A DNA stretch of 64,000 nucleotides from Aequoribacter fuscus (GCF_009910365.1 NZ_CP036423.1:1674001-1738000), one strand, 5' to 3'; shown: positions 8,909-19,057, counted from the stretch's first letter. Made by a program: numbers and translations. The notes: generated by a model not told the origin, from the sequence alone.

Positions 8909-10954
8909 ATGTCAAAACCATCACACCGATTGCGCCTGCTCCCCTATATCGTCTCGCTTGCGATTGCGTTGCCACAACTGACCTACGGCACGCAATTAGA
9001 GGAAGTGTTTGTCAGCGCAACGCGAACCGCAACACCTATGCAAACACTCAACATGAGCGCGTATCGACTTGACGCAGATCAACTGACTCTCGCAGCGGCC
9101 ACCCACTTGAACGAGGTCGCGACGCGCCTGCCGGCTGTGTGGGTGAGTCGGGGCAACGGCCAAGAGAGCTTGGTCAGTGTCCGTTCCCCAGTGTTAACGG
9201 GCAGCGGTGGGTGTGGCTCTATTCTCATGGCACAAAATAACGTTCCTTTGCGCGCGCCCGGTTTTTGTAACGTGAATCAACTGTTCGATGCGCACCTAGA
9301 GTTCGCCGGCGCTATCGAGACCATCAATGGTCCTACCCCCGCAACCTATGGCGCCAATGGGCTGCACGGCATGATCAATGTATTGGCCCCCGTCGACCCC
9401 AGGGCGGCTTCTGAATTGATCGCGCTGGAGCTTGGCGGCTACAACTACCACCGCATTAACATCAGGCAGCAGCTGGGCGCTACCACCACGCCATGGCTGG
9501 TTGGATTTACCGGTATCTCTGACGGCGGCTATAAGAGAGATGCGGGCTACGATCAACAAAAGTTGAGCGTTTTGCATACTCGCCACAACGACACCGTGAA
9601 GCACACCTCTCTGCTATCGGTCACCAACCTTAACCAAGAGACGGCGGGCTACATCCAGGGCGATGATGCGTACAAAGATTCCGGCGCGAAGCGCGACAAC
9701 CCCAACCCCGAAGCGTTCCGCGACGCCTACGCCGTAAATGCAATGCACCGCATCGATGGTGACGCTGAATCGATTAACCCATGGTCAGTGACTATTTTTG
9801 CCCGCCACAACGATATGCGCTTTTTACAGCACTACCTCCCCTGGCAGGCCGTCGAGGAAACAGGCCACACAAGCGTCGGCCTTCAAAGTTCATGGCAGAC
9901 AGCATGGCTGGGCGGAAAATTACAGTTGGGTTTGGATTCGCAACTGACTCAAGGCTACCTGAAAGAAATTCAACCCGAGCCCTTCAGCCCAAATCAACCA
10001 CAAGGGGCGCATTACGACTACGAAATCGATGCGAATACGTTTGCGCTTTACGGACTATACACCAGAGACTTGAACGCCGCACTGAGTTGGAGCAGCGGCA
10101 TCCGCTTCGAGTCTACTACGTATGACTACAACAACCGCTTAAGTGACGGCAGCGTCTGTGCTCCCACTGCCAGCGCCTGTCGGTTTTACCGCACCAAGGA
10201 CAGTAACGATGGCTTTAGCGATTGGAGCGGCCATAGCGGTTTGTTGTGGCAAGTCAATGATGATCATGCCATCAGAGTGCGCCTAGCCAGTGGCTACCGA
10301 CCGCCAGAAACGAGCGAGCTGTATCGCCTGCAAAACGGTCAGACCGCGGCACAACTTGATTCGGAAAGTGCTCACAGTATCGAACTCGGCTGGCGCGCAA
10401 GTTTTGAGCATTTTGACCTCGACACCAGCATTTACCGTATGAACAAGAGCGATGTGATTTTTCAAGACGCCAACCGCTACTACGTCACAGGGGCGAAAAC
10501 ACGCCATCAAGGGTTCGAGCTCAAGCTACGCTCAACGTTAACAGGCCCTTGGAATGCCGATTTAGCCGCCAGCTTCGGGTCACATGAATACAGCAACGAT
10601 CCGGGCTATTTAGGTGTCAACCAGTCGATCGTTGGTAATGCAATAGACACGGCTCCAGAATGGATGGCCAGCGCGAGAATTCGCTACACCCAAGAAGCGT
10701 GGCAGGCGGAGCTCGAAGCGATCTACCTCGACCGCTACGCTACCGAACCGACCAACAGCAATTGGTATGAAGGTCATACGCTCCTGAACCTGAGGGCTAA
10801 CCGTCAATGGAGTTCGAGTTGGAGCACTAGCCTAAGAGTCATGAACATGGCTAACATCGACTATGCTGAGCGGGCCGACTTCGGTTTTGGTAACGAGCGC
10901 TTCTTTGTGGGTGAGCCTCGCAGCCTATTCGTCACTTTGACGTACCAGCCATAG
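8909..10954 (+). CDS. TonB-dependent outer membrane receptor
   Basis: A 681-aa outer membrane receptor. An N-terminal signal peptide is followed by a TonB-box-like LEEVFVSATR, a plug domain (to about residue 165) and a C-terminal barrel ending in LFVTLTYQP. Such proteins import siderophores, cobalamin, haem or glycans using TonB energy. The plug contains two cysteines (GSGGCGSI and APGFCNVN) and the barrel a second pair (SVCAPTASACRF), which may form disulfides in an extracellular loop. No transporter, hydrolase or regulator gene is adjacent, so the ligand cannot be inferred. Confidence 0.92.
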   Translation: MSKPSHRLRLLPYIVSLAIALPQLTYGTQLEEVFVSATRTATPMQTLNMSAYRLDADQLTLAAATHLNEVATRLPAVWVSRGNGQESLVSVRSPVLTGSGGCGSILMAQNNVPLRAPGFCNVNQLFDAHLEFAGAIETINGPTPATYGANGLHGMINVLAPVDPRAASELIALELGGYNYHRINIRQQLGATTTPWLVGFTGISDGGYKRDAGYDQQKLSVLHTRHNDTVKHTSLLSVTNLNQETAGYIQGDDAYKDSGAKRDNPNPEAFRDAYAVNAMHRIDGDAESINPWSVTIFARHNDMRFLQHYLPWQAVEETGHTSVGLQSSWQTAWLGGKLQLGLDSQLTQGYLKEIQPEPFSPNQPQGAHYDYEIDANTFALYGLYTRDLNAALSWSSGIRFESTTYDYNNRLSDGSVCAPTASACRFYRTKDSNDGFSDWSGHSGLLWQVNDDHAIRVRLASGYRPPETSELYRLQNGQTAAQLDSESAHSIELGWRASFEHFDLDTSIYRMNKSDVIFQDANRYYVTGAKTRHQGFELKLRSTLTGPWNADLAASFGSHEYSNDPGYLGVNQSIVGNAIDTAPEWMASARIRYTQEAWQAELEAIYLDRYATEPTNSNWYEGHTLLNLRANRQWSSSWSTSLRVMNMANIDYAERADFGFGNERFFVGEPRSLFVTLTYQP

Positions 10955-10966
10955 AGTCAGTGGAGC

Positions 10967-10984
10967 GCCCGCGAAGTTGCGGGC
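10967..10984. other. GC-rich hairpin between convergent genes
   Basis: GCCCGC and GCGGGC with a 6-base loop lie between the ends of the TonB receptor gene and trpS. Neither strand has a T-run after the stem, so terminator function is uncertain. Confidence 0.3.
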
Positions 10985-10996
10985 ACAACGCAACGT

Positions 10997-12007
10997 TTAC
11001 GCCATCGAGGCGATACCGACGGCCTCACGAATTTGCTTCATGAGCGGCGCCGAGTGCTCACGCGCTTTTATCGCACCCTTTTGCAGCACCCGCTCAATTT
11101 CATCGGGATTGTTCATTAGCACGTCGTAGCGACCGCGCGCCTCGCTTAAGTGATCATTGATAAGCTCGTAAAGGCGCTTTTTCGCTTCACCCCAAGCGAT
11201 ACCCTGTTCAAATTCTCGACGCATAGAGTCTCGTTCTGACGGGGTTGCGAAGGCGCTCCAGATCTGAAAAACCGTTGATGTGTCCGGATCTTTAGCTTCT
11301 CCGGGCTCGAGCAAATTCGTCTTGATCTTATTGATCGACTTTTTCAGCTTTTTCTCGGTATCAAACAAAGGGATCGTATTGCCGTAACTCTTGCTCATTT
11401 TGCGGCCGTCCAACCCAAGTAAAACATCGGTTTCTTGATCGACCACCGCCTCGGGAAGCACCAACAGCTCGCCGTAATGGTGATTGAAACGACTGGCAAT
11501 ATCACGGGCCATTTCAATGTGCTGAATCTGGTCTTTGCCCACAGGCACATGAGTAGCTTTGAACATCAATATATCAGCAGCCATTAACACCGGGTAATTA
11601 AACAGACCCATTGTGACGCCGAAATCAGGGTCTGCCTCGCGCGCCTCGTTGTCGGCAACCGCAGCTTTGTAGGCGTGCGCCCGATTCATTAACCCCTTCG
11701 CCGCAGAGCACGACAATATCCAACAAAGCTCTGGAATTTCGGGCACGTCGGACTGACGATAAAACACTGAGGTATCGGTATCTAGCCCCAAGGCGAGCCA
11801 GGTCGCAGCGATCTCTCGGGAAGACTGCTTAACCATAGCGGGCTCTTGGCATTTAATCAGGGCGTGGTAATCCGCTAAAAATAGGAACGATTCCGTATCC
11901 GCTTGGGTTGAAGCCTCTATACACGGGGCGATGGCACCGACGTAATTGCCGAGGTGAGGCGTGCCGGTCGTAGTAATACCGGTCAGCACACGCTTAACAG
12001 AAGTCAT
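10997..12007 (-). CDS. trpS: Tryptophanyl-tRNA synthetase
   Basis: A 336-aa class I aminoacyl-tRNA synthetase that charges tRNA-Trp. The HIGH-like motif is PHLGN (residues 17-21) and the second signature is KMSKS at about residue 205, inside [10 protein letters not shown]. The length is normal for the family. The start at ATG 12007 has AAGGA upstream; a longer reading begins inside apeB. It is the last gene of the tsaB-uppP-HIBADH-apeB-trpS run and starts 4 bases after the apeB stop. Confidence 0.96.
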   Translation of the reverse strand: MTSVKRVLTGITTTGTPHLGNYVGAIAPCIEASTQADTESFLFLADYHALIKCQEPAMVKQSSREIAATWLALGLDTDTSVFYRQSDVPEIPELCWILSCSAAKGLMNRAHAYKAAVADNEAREADPDFGVTMGLFNYPVLMAADILMFKATHVPVGKDQIQHIEMARDIASRFNHHYGELLVLPEAVVDQETDVLLGLDGRKMSKSYGNTIPLFDTEKKLKKSINKIKTNLLEPGEAKDPDTSTVFQIWSAFATPSERDSMRREFEQGIAWGEAKKRLYELINDHLSEARGRYDVLMNNPDEIERVLQKGAIKAREHSAPLMKQIREAVGIASMA

Positions 12008-12011
12008 AATG

Positions 12012-13304
12012 TTATCCTTGTACATCGCTCGCCTGATAGCGGCTAAAATAATGCGTTAGTACGGTCTGCAGATAGTCAATGTCAGCGCAACCCGCTAGCT
12101 CCCGAATAGAGTGCATTGCAAACGTTGGAACGCCAACATCGAGCGTCTTGATGCCTGTCTCTCCCGCCGTGATGGGACCAATGGTTGAGCCACATCCCAT
12201 ATCAGTACGGACCACGAACGATTGCACGGGCACACCACAACGCTGCGCCAGCGTCCTGAAGTAGCCCGCGGTCAGACTGTTCGTCGCATAGCGTTGATTC
12301 GAATTAATCTTGATCACAGGACCCGCGTTTAGAAGAGGTCCATGATTGTCGTCGTGGCGGTCCGAAAAATTCGGATGAATACCGTGGGCGTTGTCGCATG
12401 AGATCATGAAAGAAGCCTCAATCATGGCCCGGTAACGAGCGGGATCAGGCTCAAGCTGCTCCAACACTCGCGTCAAGAGCGGGCCATTGGCGCCGACGGC
12501 CGAAAGGCTGCCAACCTCTTCGTGATCGTTGCACACCATAAGCGCCGTAGTCTCGCCATCCGCCGCCAGTAAGGCCTCGATACCCACATAACAACTCAAC
12601 AGATTATCGAGGCGTGCCGCGGCAAACAAAGACCGATCCAGCCCGATAACCGAGGCGTGCTGAACATCGTAAAAGCATAATTCGTAATCCAGCACCTCAT
12701 CCACTGCCCCACACTCGGCTTCGATACGTGTCTTGAGCTGCGCTCTAATCGACCAGTCGTCGATATTCTGCCCAAGGATCGGCAATATGTCGGTTTGTGG
12801 ATTAATGCTACGTTTCTGATTCACTTCACGATCCAAATGGATCGCCAAGCTCGGAATAATCGCTACGGGCTGCTCGAAATTCACTAGCGTCGACTTGACC
12901 ACACCGTCCGCTCGGTAGCTGACCCGCCCCGCAAGCGACAAGTCTCGATCAAACCACGGATTGAGTAGCACGCCGCCGTACACCTCAACACCGAGTTGAG
13001 CGTAACCCTGACGTGTTTTTTCGGGCTTAGGCTTCACCATCAGCGTTGGGCTGTCCGTGTGTGCGCCAGCCAGAGCGATTCCTGCACTCGCCACATCGTT
13101 AGGCCCGACGCGCAACGCGACAATCGAACTGCCATTGGCGATTCGGTAGTATCGACCGCCCACCTCAGGCACCGTGTCTGTGTCGAGCACCGTAAATCCA
13201 GCCGCGTCTAGACGATGTTGTATCGCTTTTACGGCGTGAAATGGCGTGACGGCCTCGGCTAAGAACGCTTTAAGTCCTGTGACTGAATTCTGTGTGTTAC
13301 TCAT
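12012..13304 (-). CDS. apeB: M18 family aspartyl aminopeptidase
   Basis: A 430-aa cytosolic zinc aminopeptidase of family M18, which removes acidic N-terminal residues. Expected motifs are present: GAHTDSPTL (metal ligand His-Asp), DHEEVGS (catalytic and metal-binding glutamates), [11 protein letters not shown], and the late FAMHSIRE with a metal-ligand histidine. I prefer ATG 13304; a GTG at 13313 directly adjoining the upstream stop is also possible. It lies inside an operon, just upstream of trpS. Confidence 0.92.
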   Translation of the reverse strand: MSNTQNSVTGLKAFLAEAVTPFHAVKAIQHRLDAAGFTVLDTDTVPEVGGRYYRIANGSSIVALRVGPNDVASAGIALAGAHTDSPTLMVKPKPEKTRQGYAQLGVEVYGGVLLNPWFDRDLSLAGRVSYRADGVVKSTLVNFEQPVAIIPSLAIHLDREVNQKRSINPQTDILPILGQNIDDWSIRAQLKTRIEAECGAVDEVLDYELCFYDVQHASVIGLDRSLFAAARLDNLLSCYVGIEALLAADGETTALMVCNDHEEVGSLSAVGANGPLLTRVLEQLEPDPARYRAMIEASFMISCDNAHGIHPNFSDRHDDNHGPLLNAGPVIKINSNQRYATNSLTAGYFRTLAQRCGVPVQSFVVRTDMGCGSTIGPITAGETGIKTLDVGVPTFAMHSIRELAGCADIDYLQTVLTHYFSRYQASDVQG

Positions 13305-13313
13305 ACTCACCAC

Positions 13314-14189
13314 TTACTCGCCAATGTTTGTTTGCATGCGTTTGAACAAGCTCGACGTGTCCCAGCGACCGCCACCCATCGCTTGTACGTCTGCATAATA
13401 GCGATCGACAAGCTCAGTCACCGGCAGGCTCAGCCCCAAACGCTGAGCTCGATCCTGCACCAAACCCAAATCTTTTCTCATCCAGTCAACCGCAAACCCA
13501 TGATTGTATTGGTCTTCCAGCATCGTTTGATAGCGGTTTTCCATCTGCCATGACTGAGCGGCACCCTGACGAATAACCTCGATCACAGCAGCGGTATCAA
13601 GCCCGGCTCGTTCAGAGAATGTCATCGCTTCTGCGAGACCTTGGACAATGCCAGCGATACAAATCTGATTCACCATCTTAGCCAACTGCCCGCTGCCGGC
13701 AGCGCCGAGCAAGCGCACACAGCGCGCGTAGCATGCCATCACACCCTCGACTTTGACAAAGTCGTCGTGAGTGCCACCGCACATCACGGTAAGCACACCC
13801 TTTTCCGCTCCAGCTTGGCCGCCCGATACAGGCGCATCAATAAAACCCACTCCGACGCTTTGACAAAGCGCATGAAGTTCCAGAGCCAAATCAGCGCTTG
13901 CGGTCGTGTGGTCCACCAGCGTGCTCCCGCGCGACATCCCGGCAAGCGCCCCGTCCTCACCTAACACAACGGACCGCACGTCGTCGTCGTTACCAACGCA
14001 GACAAAAACAATGTCAGCATCGCGTGCTGCGAGGGCCGGCGTAGACGCATTGCGGCCATTGTACTGCTGAACCCACTGCGCGGCACGCTCCGGCGTGCGG
14101 TTGAATACGGTGACTTGATGCCCACTTTGCTGTAAGTGGGCCGCCATGGGGTACCCCATCACACCCAAGCCTATAAAACTGACCTTCAA
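13314..14189 (-). CDS. 3-hydroxyisobutyrate dehydrogenase-family NAD(P)-dependent reductase
   Basis: A 291-aa beta-hydroxyacid dehydrogenase (HIBADH / tartronate semialdehyde reductase / GLYR group). It begins with the Rossmann motif GLGVMGYPMA, has FIDAPVSGGQAGAE for substrate binding, and the catalytic lysine in GQLAKMVNQ. The start is TTG at 14189: GGAGGGAGG precedes it, the four-base TTGA overlap with the uppP stop couples the two genes, and a longer reading would run deep into uppP. Substrate is not determinable from sequence. Confidence 0.88.
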   Translation of the reverse strand: MKVSFIGLGVMGYPMAAHLQQSGHQVTVFNRTPERAAQWVQQYNGRNASTPALAARDADIVFVCVGNDDDVRSVVLGEDGALAGMSRGSTLVDHTTASADLALELHALCQSVGVGFIDAPVSGGQAGAEKGVLTVMCGGTHDDFVKVEGVMACYARCVRLLGAAGSGQLAKMVNQICIAGIVQGLAEAMTFSERAGLDTAAVIEVIRQGAAQSWQMENRYQTMLEDQYNHGFAVDWMRKDLGLVQDRAQRLGLSLPVTELVDRYYADVQAMGGGRWDTSSLFKRMQTNIGE

Positions 14190-14998
14190 CTGACACCTCC
14201 CTCCAAGACAAGCCACAGTAAAATGGCACCCAAACCTAGGCGGTACCAAACAAACGGCATCAAACCAATTTTGCCGAGCAACTGCAAAAACAGAGCAATA
14301 CAGCTGTAAGCGGCCACTGCAGCGACGCCTGCGGCTGCACCTAGGATGAACCAATCGACAGGGGCACTTTGACCGGCAAGCTCCAGAGTCTTTAATAACC
14401 CTGCGCCAGCGATCACGGGTATCGACATCAAGAACGACGTATCAGCCGCCCGCTGATAGCTCATGCCCAAGAAAATTCCCGCGGTAATCGTGACTCCCGA
14501 GCGAGAAACACCAGGCACCAAGGCCATGGCTTGTGCGATACCGATAAGCCAAGCCATGGTCCAGAAAGAGACTCGCCACTCTTCGGTCGCAGACACTCGT
14601 TTATCGGCAAGACCCAGCAAAATTCCAAACACAATCGTGGTGGCGGCAATAACGAGAACTGAGCGAAGGTGCGCCTCAATCCAGTGATCAGCGAACACTC
14701 CGACAAGTATGGCAGGCAGAGTCGCAAGCGCTAGAAAGACAACATCGCGTAGGGCTGAGGTATCCCCTCCTTTTGCCAGCCCCTGCCACGCGCCCTCGGC
14801 CAGCTGTTGCAAACGAAGTCGGTAGTACAGCACTACTGCTGCAAGAGTGCCCACATGAACCGCAACATCAAAGGCAAGCCCCTGATCAGACCAGCCCAAT
14901 ACCTGAGACGGCAGCACGAGGTGCGCCGATGATGAAATCGGTAGAAATTCGGTTAGGCCCTGCACCAAGGCCAAAATTAACCACTGCCATTCGCTCAT
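14186..14998 (-). CDS. uppP: Undecaprenyl-diphosphate phosphatase
   Basis: A 270-aa polytopic membrane protein (BacA/UppP) that dephosphorylates undecaprenyl diphosphate to recycle the peptidoglycan lipid carrier and can confer bacitracin resistance. Both family motifs are visible: QGLTEFLPISSSAHL near the N-terminus and VPGVSRSGVTI in the middle. ATG 14998 is chosen because it overlaps the tsaB stop as ATGA; the reading upstream of it lies wholly within tsaB. Confidence 0.95.
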   Translation of the reverse strand: MSEWQWLILALVQGLTEFLPISSSAHLVLPSQVLGWSDQGLAFDVAVHVGTLAAVVLYYRLRLQQLAEGAWQGLAKGGDTSALRDVVFLALATLPAILVGVFADHWIEAHLRSVLVIAATTIVFGILLGLADKRVSATEEWRVSFWTMAWLIGIAQAMALVPGVSRSGVTITAGIFLGMSYQRAADTSFLMSIPVIAGAGLLKTLELAGQSAPVDWFILGAAAGVAAVAAYSCIALFLQLLGKIGLMPFVWYRLGLGAILLWLVLEGGVS

Positions 14999-15702
14999 CG
15001 CTGTGCCCGCTGTTGTGCCAAAGTTCGCCAACCAATATTGTCCTGCCCGTACAGTGGCTCGACGCTTAGCGCATCGACCACAGCCCCCTGATTCAAACGT
15101 TGCGCCGCGACGTCAAAGGCTAACTCTACTCTCGGTTCGGCCCAAATTACGTCAGCGATACCCGTCAGGTTCGGATGGCTTTGCATACTTGCATTCATAA
15201 TCACGACCGAATTAGCACCCTGAATTGAGCGTAACAGCGCATCGGCATCACCGACGGTAATCTGCGGCGCATGTGTGCTCTGCCCGACGATAAAGCCTGT
15301 CCAAAAATACTCACCCACTTTAGACTCTACCGCGACCAGGACCTCGGCACCCGATATCGGCGATTGCCCTGACTGGACCAGCGACTGTAAGCCACTGAAA
15401 TAGAGAAGCTCCAAGGTGTTGAACTCAATGACCGGGCACTGTTTTACATAAGCAATACCCTGGACAACGCTTGCCGCCAGGCGCGACCCTGTGTACGAAC
15501 CAGGTCCCCGATTAAAACCCACTGCGTCTAGGCTCGTACTCGCTAATCCGCCTGAATTCTCAAACAACGTCCGAATCAAGGCCATCATGTCACGACTGTT
15601 GCGCTCGCTCGGGTCACTGCGCACGGCACGGTACCCGCCCGAGTTTCCTAAGGCGAGTGTTGCGCTCCGCGTCGCGGTGTCTAACAGTAGTATCTGCGTC
15701 AT
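14995..15702 (-). CDS. tsaB: tRNA threonylcarbamoyladenosine biosynthesis protein TsaB
   Basis: A 235-aa ASKHA-fold protein that, with TsaD and TsaE, builds the t6A modification at position 37 of ANN-decoding tRNAs. It has the N-terminal ILLLDTATRSATLAL and the hallmark GPGSYTGSRLA. It is the first gene of the operon through trpS. There is no Shine-Dalgarno, and the only good -10 lies 7 bases before the ATG, so the message may be leaderless. Divergent from mobA with 21 bases between starts. Confidence 0.94.
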   Translation of the reverse strand: MTQILLLDTATRSATLALGNSGGYRAVRSDPSERNSRDMMALIRTLFENSGGLASTSLDAVGFNRGPGSYTGSRLAASVVQGIAYVKQCPVIEFNTLELLYFSGLQSLVQSGQSPISGAEVLVAVESKVGEYFWTGFIVGQSTHAPQITVGDADALLRSIQGANSVVIMNASMQSHPNLTGIADVIWAEPRVELAFDVAAQRLNQGAVVDALSVEPLYGQDNIGWRTLAQQRAQR

Positions 15703-15717
15703 GCTAGAATTATCGCA
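15702..15717. promoter_or_regulatory. Symmetric bidirectional promoter between tsaB and mobA
   Basis: The 16 bases TGCTAGAATTATCGCA read as TGC-TAGAAT on the plus strand and TGC-GATAAT on the minus strand, an extended -10 in each direction sharing the central bases. Predicted starts are near 15717 (plus, mobA) and 15702 (minus, the tsaB ATG itself). Confidence 0.5.
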
Positions 15718-15723
15718 TACTCA

Positions 15724-16359
15724 TTGCGTGTAAACGACGATTTGAACACGATTCCCAGTAAAAATACGATCCAAGGCCTTATCCTCGCAGGAGGGCAAAG
15801 CCGCCGCTTGGACGGGGTCGACAAAGGCTTGCTTGAACTCAACGGACACCCGCTTGTGCAACATGTCGCTCGAGTACTTGGGCCGCAAACCGTCAGACTC
15901 AGCGTTGCGGCCAATCGCTCTCGGAGCGCTTATCAAAAATACGCCACCGAGGTGTTACCCGACGCAATCGGCGGATTTGCCGGACCGCTCGCAGGTTTGG
16001 CAACATTCGCGAGCGCTGCTCAGTCAAGCTGGGTGGCGATCGTGGCGTGCGACTTAATTTTTTTACCTGACGACTGGGTGGAACGACTTTTGAGTAGCGC
16101 ACATACATACAACCAAAACGTCGTTTGTGCCACCGATAAAACATCGGGCAAGCACGCTGTGTGTGCGGTCGCGCGACGAGAATGCTTGGCAACTGCAGCC
16201 ACCTTACTAAAGACGGGCCGACATCGCTGGGCCGACTGGCTCGCCAGCAATCAGGCGGGTAGCGAGCTATTCGCGAGTAAAGAATTATTCAATATCAACT
16301 CACACGACGACGCCAAAAAAGCTGAGGCCCTGCTTTTCAATAAGACTGTAACTTATTGA
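15724..16359 (+). CDS. mobA: Molybdenum cofactor guanylyltransferase
   Basis: A 211-aa nucleotidyltransferase that attaches GMP to molybdopterin to form the MGD cofactor. The nucleotide-binding signature LAGGQSRRLDGVDKG is clear, and VACDLIFLPDDW holds the metal-binding aspartate. No ATG exists before that motif; the start is TTG 15724 or TTG 15742, neither with a good Shine-Dalgarno. It is convergent with moaE (no bases between the stops), so Mo cofactor genes meet here from both strands. Confidence 0.88.
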   Translation: MRVNDDLNTIPSKNTIQGLILAGGQSRRLDGVDKGLLELNGHPLVQHVARVLGPQTVRLSVAANRSRSAYQKYATEVLPDAIGGFAGPLAGLATFASAAQSSWVAIVACDLIFLPDDWVERLLSSAHTYNQNVVCATDKTSGKHAVCAVARRECLATAATLLKTGRHRWADWLASNQAGSELFASKELFNINSHDDAKKAEALLFNKTVTY

Positions 16360-16839
16360 TTACCAAGAACTTGAAGCCTTGGCGTCGCTATCCTTGAAAG
16401 CCACCCACTGTGCTTCATCGGCGTTAAGCACTCGCTTCCATAGCATCACTTCGGTCTTTAATTTGTCCATCAAAAACCGGGCTGCCTCGAAGGCTTGTGC
16501 ACGGTGCTTCGATGTAACCGCGACCACCACGATCTCATCGGCAGGCCGCAAATCGCCGACTCTGTGCTGTACCAGAACGGTCCCCAACCCCCATCGCTCT
16601 CGAGCCTGACCAATTACCTCGGCAATCGATGCCTCGGTCAGCTCAGGGTAGTGCTGCAAGCGCAAGATCTGCAAGCGCCCCGAGCTCAAGTGGTTATCAA
16701 ACTCACGGACCAACCCCACAAAAACAACGACCGCTCCGGGGTCCTCGGCATTGATGGCAGAATTTTTTACCACGCTGTAAGCCAAGCCAACATCAAGCAC
16801 CTGATCGGTCACGAGGACGTGGTCGTTTGGTTCAATCAC
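16360..16839 (-). CDS. moaE: Molybdopterin synthase catalytic subunit
   Basis: A 159-aa MoaE that, with MoaD, inserts two sulfurs into cyclic pyranopterin monophosphate. Typical segments are FVGLVREF, LQHYPELTE, HRVGDLRPADEIV, and FLMDKLKTEVMLWKR with the active-site lysines. The start is GTG 16839, two bases after moaD. Last gene of the adk-moeB-moaCDE run. Confidence 0.94.
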   Translation of the reverse strand: MIEPNDHVLVTDQVLDVGLAYSVVKNSAINAEDPGAVVVFVGLVREFDNHLSSGRLQILRLQHYPELTEASIAEVIGQARERWGLGTVLVQHRVGDLRPADEIVVVAVTSKHRAQAFEAARFLMDKLKTEVMLWKRVLNADEAQWVAFKDSDAKASSSW

Positions 16840-16841
16840 GT

Positions 16842-17099
16842 CTAGCCACCCGTCACGGGAGGCAGTAAAGCGACAATATCGCCGTGTTGAAGCGTGAACG
16901 TTTTTGGCTGCACTTTGTTGTTTATCGCCACCTTAAAATAGGGCGAAGCCACAATGTCAGACATTTCGGGTACCCGTGCCACAAACTCAGCCAGAAGCGT
17001 CTCGATCGTCGTTTCGGGTACTCTCGAAGACCAGCGGCCACCAAGCTGTACTTCAAAATCGCTTAAGCAGCCAAACAGCACTAAATCGCCCTCAAGCAT
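16842..17099 (-). CDS. moaD: Molybdopterin synthase sulfur carrier subunit
   Basis: An 85-aa ubiquitin-like protein ending in the required Gly-Gly (PPVTGG), which is adenylylated by MoeB and then thiocarboxylated. AGGAG precedes the ATG, and the start overlaps the moaC end by 8 bases, indicating coupling. Confidence 0.93.
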   Translation of the reverse strand: MLEGDLVLFGCLSDFEVQLGGRWSSRVPETTIETLLAEFVARVPEMSDIVASPYFKVAINNKVQPKTFTLQHGDIVALLPPVTGG

Positions 17100-17553
17100 G
17101 CCAATCTCCTGATTTTCCGCCGGATTTAGAGACTAAGCTTACGTCAAACGTAATCCCTTTATCGATTGCCTTACACATATCGTAGACCGTTAAAGCGGCG
17201 ACAGAGGCGCCGGTCAGGGCCTCCATTTCCACACCCGTTACACCCCGGGTTTTGACCGAGCAAACAATTACGAGCTCGTCACGATCCCAGTCAAAGGTCA
17301 CGGCGGCCTTCGTCACGGGCAAGGGGTGACATAGCGGAATGAGCTCACTGCATTTTTTTACTGCCTGAATACCCGCGATTCGAGCCGTGCCCAACACATC
17401 ACCTTTTGGTATGGTTTCGTCACGCAGGGCACTCACCACGGCGTCGGGCAGCTGCAGTCTCGCTCGCGCTTGCGCCTCTCGACTTGTTTCGGGCTTGCCC
17501 GAAACATCGACCATGATGGCTTGGCCTTGCTCATCGATGTGAGTAAAACTCAT
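17092..17553 (-). CDS. moaC: Cyclic pyranopterin monophosphate synthase
   Basis: A 153-aa MoaC, which converts the MoaA product to cPMP in the second step of Mo cofactor synthesis. Conserved elements include CSELIPLCHPLPVTKA and GVEMEALTGASVAALTVYDMCKA. GGGATAAG lies ahead of the ATG. No moaA gene is present in the window, so the first pathway step must be encoded elsewhere. Confidence 0.95.
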   Translation of the reverse strand: MSFTHIDEQGQAIMVDVSGKPETSREAQARARLQLPDAVVSALRDETIPKGDVLGTARIAGIQAVKKCSELIPLCHPLPVTKAAVTFDWDRDELVIVCSVKTRGVTGVEMEALTGASVAALTVYDMCKAIDKGITFDVSLVSKSGGKSGDWHA

Positions 17554-17566
17554 GACTTATCCCAAT

Positions 17567-18301
17567 TTAAATGCCGCATGCGGTGCATCCCTCGCTCTTA
17601 GCCACGTACAACTGTAGAGCATTTAAACGCCACGCATCAAGGCACAGCAGCGTTTCTGGCATCTCACCCAACAGTGATCTGAGCGCTTGTGTCGCGCCCA
17701 GCAAGGCAAGAGCTCCAACAGCTGGCGCCAATACGCCCAAGGTATGACAGCCGCCAGCAGGATCCGCCGTACTACCGAAATAACACTGCAAGCAAGGCTT
17801 GTCGATCTCGTATCCCCTAGCGAAAAATAAGCGCCCTTCCATCGCAACGGCCGCCAAATACAATAATGGGACGCGATGGACAATCGAATACGCATTCAGC
17901 ACCAAGCCAACACTGGGGGTATCGGTGGCATCAATCATTAAATCAAATGTGCCTTCAGGTAACTCACTGACCTCAGTGAGTCTTAAACATACTGCATCAA
18001 CAGCGGTATCAGGGTATTGCTGGTTCAATTTGTCGGCGGCAACCAAAGCCTTTTTTTTACCGACATCTCGCTCATCAAATAAAATTTGGCGTGGCAAGTT
18101 GTGAAGTTCCACCACATCATGATCGACGATCGTGATGTGACCCACGCCCGAGCTTGCGAGGTACAAAACAAGTGGGCAACCCAACCCACCGGCGCCCACA
18201 ACCAGCACCCTTGAGTCGAGTAATTTTCGCTGTCCGATGAAATCGAGCTCGGATAGGACCAGTTGTCGACTGTAGCGCAACAACTGGTCGTCTGAGAGCA
18301 T
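17567..18301 (-). CDS. moeB: Molybdopterin-synthase adenylyltransferase (MoeB/ThiF family)
   Basis: A 244-aa E1-like enzyme that adenylylates the MoaD C-terminus. It has the nucleotide-binding GAGGLGCPLVLYLASSGVG, DHDVVELHNLPRQILF, and two CxxC pairs (CLQC and CTAC) for structural zinc. No rhodanese domain follows, as in E. coli MoeB. ThiF function on ThiS cannot be excluded, but position beside moaCDE favours MoeB. It follows adk by 14 bases. Confidence 0.9.
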   Translation of the reverse strand: MLSDDQLLRYSRQLVLSELDFIGQRKLLDSRVLVVGAGGLGCPLVLYLASSGVGHITIVDHDVVELHNLPRQILFDERDVGKKKALVAADKLNQQYPDTAVDAVCLRLTEVSELPEGTFDLMIDATDTPSVGLVLNAYSIVHRVPLLYLAAVAMEGRLFFARGYEIDKPCLQCYFGSTADPAGGCHTLGVLAPAVGALALLGATQALRSLLGEMPETLLCLDAWRLNALQLYVAKSEGCTACGI

Positions 18302-18315
18302 AGAAGTGTGGCGCC

Positions 18316-19026
<711 letters not shown>

Positions 19027-19028
19027 CT

Positions 19029-19057
19029 AAGATACACAGGGCTTTATCCAAGCACAA
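19029..19057 (-). promoter_or_regulatory. Candidate sigma-70 promoter for adk-moeB-moaCDE
   Basis: TTGTGC (19057-19052), a 17-base spacer and TATCTT (19034-19029) on the minus strand, 66 bases before the adk start. This leaves a roughly 60-base leader in which I see no riboswitch-like structure. Confidence 0.45.

Noticed and set aside
10967-10984. Bidirectional intrinsic terminator between the TonB receptor gene and trpS
   Set aside because: The stem is good but no T-run follows on either strand, so it is listed only as a hairpin.
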